Of a stretch of DNA of 12,893 nucleotides, positions 8,132 to 12,893 are shown in pieces. The stretch lies in assembly GCA_947457025.1 (NCBI GenBank), contig CANGUI010000027.1:1-12893 (forward strand). Direction: 5' to 3'. Position numbers and translations under genes: made by a program. The DNA comes from Flammeovirgaceae bacterium (GTDB lineage Bacteria > Bacteroidota > Bacteroidia > Cytophagales > Cyclobacteriaceae). Position 1 is the stretch's first letter, and every line of letters starts with the position of its first letter. Below the pieces are notes generated by a model. That model saw only the letters and a program-made list of their open reading frames with translations. It did not search any database and had not been told where the DNA came from.

Positions 8132-9289
8132 CTAATCCGTAACGGAGTCGTTTTCTTTCTGACGCTCAAGGAAGTTGATCAACAAAGAAAACCGCAGGGT
8201 TTCGGCCAGCGCATTTTCGAGGCGGTTGGTGGGTACAAGATAGGCTACATCCAACCCAAAGCGTTCCACCCGAAAGCCGGCGCCGGCAGTAAGATATTTC
8301 CGGTTGCCCTTATCGCGGGCCTCCAAAAAGTAACCCACCCGGGCAGCAAAGGTCTTATTGTACCAGTATTCAAGGCCGGTAGAGATGGTGATTTCCCGGA
8401 TCTCCTCAGCAAACCCGCCGCTGGCATCGGTAAACGACCTGAAGATGCCACTCAACAGCGGTGTTGACGAACCGGCACCTGGGCTCGGCACCAACAGCTT
8501 GTTGAAGTCCATGGCAAATGTCAGCGAGTTGAGCACATCGAGCTCGGTGGTGTAGGCACCACCGATGCGCAGGTTGCCCGGAATAAAGTCACGGAAGTCT
8601 GCGCTCGAGTAGGAAACTTTCGCACCTATGTTTGTGATAGAGGCACCGAGGGCGAGGTTCGCATTGCGCGAAACAAAAGGTTTGTTGTAAAATACACCCA
8701 TGTCAACCGCAACCGAATTGGCCGGGCGGGCATCCACAGCACCACCAATTCCCGAGCCCGTGAGATTGGAATGAATGTAGCGCACCGCGCCTCCGATGCT
8801 GAAATTTTCGGTCAACAGCCGGGAGTACGTAACATCAAAAGCAAATTCGCGCGGGTTGTAACGGCCGAGCTGATTTTCCGGCAGAGGGCCGTTGTTGAAT
8901 TGTATCTCACCCAGGTCGAAGTACTTCATCGAAGCTGCCACGACCTGCTCCCGCGTGATCCGGTAAAAACCGGAAAGGTAAAAGATTGACATATCGTTGA
9001 TGATTTTTCCCAGCCACGGGGTATACGATCCGGAAACACCATAGCTTTGATCTATGCGCACAAGTTTGGCAGCGTTCCAATAGCCGCTGTTGGCATCGGC
9101 CGAAGTGGCCACGCCGGCGTCGCCCATGCCGGCGGCCCGTGCATCCGGGGTGATGCCCAGAAAGGGAACCGCGGTGGTGATAATCCGGTTTGTGCTATCC
9201 TGACCAATCAGGGTGCCCTGCGCAGGCTGGGCGATGGCAACCAACAAAGCGCTGAAAAAAACTACGACAAACGCAGCTAACTTGCTCAT
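8132..9289 (-). CDS. porV: PorV (LptO), outer-membrane beta-barrel of the type IX secretion system
   Basis: PorV is a FadL-like outer-membrane barrel that binds SprA, picks up cargo by its C-terminal signal, and passes it to the PorU attachment complex. The product is 385 residues. A signal peptide is clear: MSKLAAFVVVFFSALLVAIA, with cleavage probable after A20. The mature start carries the PorV hallmark TTAVPFLGITPDARAAGMGD (residues 38-57), followed by GVATSADANSGYWNAAK. The rest is glycine- and aromatic-rich with alternating strands, ending in LRFSLLINFLERQ and a short polar tail. I chose ATG 9289; the frame is open to 9445, but those 52 extra residues overlap the end of porU and would bury the signal peptide. 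It lies 29 bases after porU and 5 before the M16 gene, in one likely operon. The related PorQ is possible, but the adjacency to porU and the motif favour PorV. Confidence 0.92.
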   Translation of the reverse strand: MSKLAAFVVVFFSALLVAIAQPAQGTLIGQDSTNRIITTAVPFLGITPDARAAGMGDAGVATSADANSGYWNAAKLVRIDQSYGVSGSYTPWLGKIINDMSIFYLSGFYRITREQVVAASMKYFDLGEIQFNNGPLPENQLGRYNPREFAFDVTYSRLLTENFSIGGAVRYIHSNLTGSGIGGAVDARPANSVAVDMGVFYNKPFVSRNANLALGASITNIGAKVSYSSADFRDFIPGNLRIGGAYTTELDVLNSLTFAMDFNKLLVPSPGAGSSTPLLSGIFRSFTDASGGFAEEIREITISTGLEYWYNKTFAARVGYFLEARDKGNRKYLTAGAGFRVERFGLDVAYLVPTNRLENALAETLRFSLLINFLERQKENDSVTD

Positions 9290-9318
9290 AATCAGAAACG
9301 AATGGTAAAAGTAATCAT

Positions 9319-12300
9319 TTAATTCAAGAAAACTAGCTTTGAAAATTTCTCGTTCTTCGCGCCGTCGTTGAGTGAACGTACAGAGACTTTGTAATAATAT
9401 ACCCCCGCCGGCAATTTTATTCCCGCCACGGAATGGCCATCCCATTCGCCGGGCACCACGCTGTAGCTGCTCTGAGGTACTTCATGGTATTGTTCGTGTA
9501 CGGGTTGGCCCTGCGAATTATAAACGGTAACCGTCACGGCCAGGTCCTCCCCAGAACGGCTGTGCACAAATTCGAAAGTGGTTTTCTCCCGAAAGGGATT
9601 CGGATAATTGCGCAAGGCATCGATGGTGATTTCGCCGTCCTTCGACACCACAAATTCGATCGACTCTGTGCCTATATTGCCGTGGTTGTCGTACGCCCGC
9701 ACCTGGATAACATGCCGCCCTGGATCCAGATTTGTCAGCGGCAAATCGAACTGACCCCGCTTGTAAGTACCGGGTGCTGCTGTGTAGAAGTCGGTTAGCT
9801 CGAACTCGGTCACCTCATCGAGGATGGCCACCAGTGCCTCCGGGCGATAACCCGACTGGTTGATTCCCTGCGGGTCGGACAACTTGCCGATCAGCCGGGT
9901 GGAAGGGCTGACCAACCCACCCGAGACAAACGTAGAGTCACCCAGGAAAAGCTCAATGATAGGACCGCCAGGCTGCAAAGCAACATTTTTTTCCGTGCCG
10001 CCAATCATCACATTTTCCTTTGCCCCGAGAGCAGCCCATGTGCCGGCATCGTGCTGTGCAATCACCGAAATTTTTCCCACACCGACCGTAGTATTCAGAT
10101 TCTTTGGCAACTGTAACTCTCCCGAAAAGCGGCCATTCTCAACGCGCATGGTTCCCTGAAACAACGGATGTCGCCACTCGACAAAAGAGAACGGCGGGTT
10201 TTCATCGCCCCGGGTATTGAGAGCCGATGCTTTGTCGTACACGGCCACATCGGCCCACCCGTTGAAATCGGTTTCCAGGTTGCCATTGGTGATAATCTCA
10301 CCCTGTATACGCGCCGTTGACAGCGCCTTCAGTGTGTCGGATCCGGATAACGTTTTCGCTGACGTGATGCGCACGGCGGAGGGTGGGATACCAAACGGCA
10401 TGGCAGGGTCGCCCAGCAGAGAAAAATTCCGGTTCGCCACGCCACTCATGCTCCGGTTTTTCGTCATTTGGAAAATCGATCCCAGATCCTGATTGGTGGT
10501 TTGAAAGAGTGCCGCGTAAAAGGCGCGGTTCAGGGTGAAGTTGCTGCTCGAATTAACGGGCCGCGCCGTAGTTACCAGGCCGATGGCGCCGCCATCTTTG
10601 CGCAGCAGCAGCAACTCGCCCGTGGAGATCAGGAGCGGGTCATCGGTACGTCCAAACTCGCACGTGGCTGTAACAAACAGCGGCCAGCGCGGGCCATTCC
10701 GCATGTCGGCTACGGTGAGCTGATCCAACACCCGTTCCTGCATCCAGATTTGCTCGGAGCCGTGTCCGACAAAATTGACGACATAGCTTCCTGCCCGTGC
10801 GGCATCTTTGATGGCCTGGCTGGTCAGCGGCGAAAATTGGCCGCCGGCCCGGTCCTCCTGCGGGAAGTAATCGAGGTAGACTTTTCGCGGGATCAATGCC
10901 GGCTGTCGGAATTCTACCTCCGTTGCCAGTTGGTTGGCCTGACTCTGGTGGATGTTAAAGTCGCCATCATCGGCCACAAATGTGATGCGGCGGCGCCATT
11001 CGAGGTCATCTGTACCGCTCGGATAGCGGATGAGTTTGTCAACGACCTGGTTGGCCTCCGCAAGGGTGCGTACAGGCAGGCGCCCCACGCCGATGTCGAG
11101 GGTATGATCCTGAGCGGGGCTTTCGCGCCATTCGCCTTCACCGGTCTCCAGGAATCCAAAGAAATCGTCCGAGGAGTAGGTCTCCAGCGGACTCAGCGAA
11201 TTGCGCGACTCATAGGTGGGCACCAGGTTGGTGTTGTTGAACACGCGCTTTTTATAATCGTACGACCCGCGGCCGAACAGCAGCACATGGCGCAGGCGGC
11301 GCGGCTCGCGCTGATAGAGCAGATGCAGGAAGTTGCGCAGCGCTGCCACATCCTGCCGACCGCCGCTGAACTCGTTGTAAATCTCATCGGTTGTCACCAC
11401 TACTGCGGCGATTTGCTGTTGCTGGCGAAATGCAGCCAGTCGGTTAGCAGCGGCTTTCAGATTGGGATGGGTAATGATCACGAGCGCTGCATCGGGTGTA
11501 CGGTGCAGGTTCTGGTTGCGCACCTGCGCCTCGAATGTTGGGCTGGCAGCCTTGGCGGGATCAAACGCGAGCATGGCCACGGAGGCAGGACTGCTGAATC
11601 CAAAGTCGAGGCGGCCTCCGCCAAATGTGGCGAGCTGCCGCTTCACATTGAATGGATCCTGTACCTGCCAGATCACGGTGGCAGCGGTGGCATTCGAAAT
11701 TCGGGCCGTCTGCGGCTGTGTACTGGCGCGCAGCACAAAAGGCAGCAGGTCTGCGCGAAACTCCAATGTACGGGTGGCCGTAAACAGCACGTTGTTCAGA
11801 TACCCCACCGACGGGTTGGTGTTCCCCTTCGTGAACCGGATCGTCACATTTTGGCTCACACCCGATTCCTGTGCGGCAATGCGAACGGTATCGGTGCGTA
11901 CCCGCCCCTTCACACCATACTGGGTGTTCGGGATCGTCAGCATTTCCTGCGTCAGCGCCGGGGTGCCATTCCACAAAACCGAAAACTGACTGGACGAAAC
12001 GGACTTTGCCATCACACTTGAAACCAACCCAATGCTGGTGCCCGGCACAATCCCGGCCATGTCAAACCGGATCGTAATCTCCAGCCTCGTATCGAACAAC
12101 TCGCCCCACCACTCGCGGCCGGACTTTAACTCATTATGCGTTTCGGTTTCATAGTACCCGAAATCAGCATATTGGTTTACAGGTGTAAACGACTCCCCCA
12201 GGCTGGCCACCGGAGTTACCCGCTTACCGGGAGCCGTACCCACTGTAATGTAGTAATTGTTGCGATCGGTGTAGAGGTTGTTCTCATAAAAGAAAATGTC

Positions 12301-12675
12301 CTTGTCATCGCGATAGCCGTAGCGGTCAGGGCCTTCGCCGTAAAACAGCACATAATCGTCCCGATCAAAACGGCCGTCTTCTTCTCCGGCTACTACAATA
12401 GCGACTTCCTGCAGGTCGGTGAGCAAATTCTGACTGATTGCCTGGGGCAACATGCCCGTGGGATAGGCATAGACCCGGAGGCGGCGCGGGTCGATGTTAT
12501 CGGGGTTGAGGCCGTTTCGGCGCAGATCCTGATAATCGATCTTGTATACGTTGGTCTGGCTGACCGAGAACTTCAGCCAGGTACCCTGGCTGAGCACCGA
12601 ACTCTTCTGCGCCTGCAGCGCAAAAACGAGGCCTGCCAGTGCCCCGAAACTAAGCCACCGGAGTTTTGTATTCAC
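9319..12675 (-). CDS. porU: PorU, type IX secretion system sortase (gingipain-like C25 peptidase)
   Basis: PorU cleaves the C-terminal signal of T9SS cargo at the cell surface and links it to anionic lipopolysaccharide. With GTG 12675 as start the product has 1118 residues, normal for the family. A signal peptide is seen (NTKLRWLSFGALAGLVFALQA). The N-terminal domain has GEEDGRFDRDDYVLFYGEGP (residues ~97-116). The C25 domain spans about 390-765, with YSSDDFFGF (~500), the catalytic His in NFVGHGSEQIW (H638) and the catalytic Cys in TATCEFGR (C672), the only cysteine in the protein. Beta-rich domains follow, then a T9SS C-terminal domain from about 1016 (NYPNPF, LPAGVYYYKV, KLVFLN). GTG 12687 is also in frame, immediately after a TGA, and adds four residues. 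I prefer 12675 because GGAG lies six bases upstream. The start overlaps the end of the pssA-like gene, and porV follows. Confidence 0.94.
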   Translation of the reverse strand: MNTKLRWLSFGALAGLVFALQAQKSSVLSQGTWLKFSVSQTNVYKIDYQDLRRNGLNPDNIDPRRLRVYAYPTGMLPQAISQNLLTDLQEVAIVVAGEEDGRFDRDDYVLFYGEGPDRYGYRDDKDIFFYENNLYTDRNNYYITVGTAPGKRVTPVASLGESFTPVNQYADFGYYETETHNELKSGREWWGELFDTRLEITIRFDMAGIVPGTSIGLVSSVMAKSVSSSQFSVLWNGTPALTQEMLTIPNTQYGVKGRVRTDTVRIAAQESGVSQNVTIRFTKGNTNPSVGYLNNVLFTATRTLEFRADLLPFVLRASTQPQTARISNATAATVIWQVQDPFNVKRQLATFGGGRLDFGFSSPASVAMLAFDPAKAASPTFEAQVRNQNLHRTPDAALVIITHPNLKAAANRLAAFRQQQQIAAVVVTTDEIYNEFSGGRQDVAALRNFLHLLYQREPRRLRHVLLFGRGSYDYKKRVFNNTNLVPTYESRNSLSPLETYSSDDFFGFLETGEGEWRESPAQDHTLDIGVGRLPVRTLAEANQVVDKLIRYPSGTDDLEWRRRITFVADDGDFNIHQSQANQLATEVEFRQPALIPRKVYLDYFPQEDRAGGQFSPLTSQAIKDAARAGSYVVNFVGHGSEQIWMQERVLDQLTVADMRNGPRWPLFVTATCEFGRTDDPLLISTGELLLLRKDGGAIGLVTTARPVNSSSNFTLNRAFYAALFQTTNQDLGSIFQMTKNRSMSGVANRNFSLLGDPAMPFGIPPSAVRITSAKTLSGSDTLKALSTARIQGEIITNGNLETDFNGWADVAVYDKASALNTRGDENPPFSFVEWRHPLFQGTMRVENGRFSGELQLPKNLNTTVGVGKISVIAQHDAGTWAALGAKENVMIGGTEKNVALQPGGPIIELFLGDSTFVSGGLVSPSTRLIGKLSDPQGINQSGYRPEALVAILDEVTEFELTDFYTAAPGTYKRGQFDLPLTNLDPGRHVIQVRAYDNHGNIGTESIEFVVSKDGEITIDALRNYPNPFREKTTFEFVHSRSGEDLAVTVTVYNSQGQPVHEQYHEVPQSSYSVVPGEWDGHSVAGIKLPAGVYYYKVSVRSLNDGAKNEKFSKLVFLN

Positions 12676-12893
12676 GATTCGCTCCACTCAACACACTCAA
12701 CACTATGTACAATACGATGATCAGGGCAATACCGGCTTGCCGGGTAAACACCAACAGTAATCCCGAGAACAGCAAAAAAGTAAACCGAATCTTGTTGTCT
12801 GCCCATGAGCTGTTCTTGAATTTCAGCGCAAACAGCGGTAGGCGGCTGACCAGCAACCCTGCAAATACCACGGTCACCACCGCCAGCACGACA
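12650..12893 (-). CDS. pssA: CDP-diacylglycerol-serine O-phosphatidyltransferase-like protein (5' partial)
   Basis: Only the last 80 residues are in the window; the frame stays open to the right edge. PssA makes phosphatidylserine from CDP-diacylglycerol and serine, the precursor of phosphatidylethanolamine, in the inner membrane. The fragment has three hydrophobic segments (around VTVVFAGLLVS, FTFLLFSGLLLVF and GIALIIVLYIVLSVL), separated by LPLFALKFKNSSWADNKIRF, which I recognise from Bacteroidota PssA C termini. The CDP-alcohol phosphotransferase active-site motif lies in the missing part, so the call rests on this tail. Its TAG stop overlaps the start of porU by 26 bases (38 with the longer porU start), suggesting translational coupling. 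Confidence 0.72.
   Translation of the reverse strand, partial: VVLAVVTVVFAGLLVSRLPLFALKFKNSSWADNKIRFTFLLFSGLLLVFTRQAGIALIIVLYIVLSVLSGANREYKTPVA

Noticed and set aside
9290..9445. 52-residue upstream extension of PorV
   Set aside because: It overlaps the porU C-terminal domain and would place a polar stretch before a clear signal peptide. ATG 9289 is the natural start.
10468..12021. Long open frame of 517 codons on the plus strand opposite porU
   Set aside because: Its codon boundaries coincide exactly with those of porU on the other strand, so it stays open simply because porU avoids TTA, CTA and TCA codons. The product is rich in Gln, His, Cys and Arg and resembles no family.
12136..12720. 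Open frame of 194 codons on the plus strand opposite the porU N terminus
   Set aside because: It is a codon-aligned shadow of porU with no recognisable domain.
1..12893. A CRISPR array, phage or defence island, toxin-antitoxin pair, biosynthetic cluster, tRNA or mobile element
   Set aside because: No spaced direct repeats, integrase or transposase motifs, inverted terminal repeats or tRNA-like folds were seen. Nearly all the sequence is accounted for by recognisable genes.

Overview
The window comes from a member of the Bacteroidota, probably a gliding or Cytophagales-like lineage. The main reason is three core proteins of the type IX secretion system (T9SS): SprA, PorV and PorU. Other support is the near absence of Shine-Dalgarno sites and one good match to the Bacteroidota promoter (TTTG, about 20 bases, TAnnTTTG). 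Codon use looks moderately GC-rich and even across the window, with no sign of recent transfer, insertion sequences, tRNAs, rRNAs or CRISPR.

Layout: on the plus strand lie sprA (5' end cut by the left edge, about 1784 codons present), a short gap holding a terminator-like hairpin overlapped by a promoter match, gcvH (H protein of the glycine cleavage system) and lipA (lipoyl synthase). A 165-base non-coding gap with convergent transcription follows. On the minus strand, reading right to left, are the C-terminal end of a pssA-like phosphatidylserine synthase (cut by the right edge), porU (T9SS sortase), porV (T9SS outer-membrane barrel) and a catalytically dead M16 peptidase homologue. pssA and porU overlap, porU and porV are 29 bases apart, and porV and the M16 gene are 5 bases apart, so these four look like one operon.

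How they work together: SprA is the giant outer-membrane translocon, and PorV binds it to collect cargo. PorU then removes the C-terminal signal and attaches cargo to lipopolysaccharide on the PorV-containing attachment complex. Translocon and attachment genes therefore lie within 13 kb, in two convergent operons. gcvH and lipA pair a lipoylated carrier protein with the enzyme that completes its cofactor. The M16 gene is the least explained member: it has lost the catalytic Glu and one zinc-ligand His, has no partner peptidase in the window, and carries a run of ten T in its coding strand.

I found no clear sign of an undescribed system. The most worthwhile leads are the M16 pseudo-peptidase next to porV, the compact transcription signals around gcvH and lipA, and an EF-hand-like loop and a possible disulfide in SprA.
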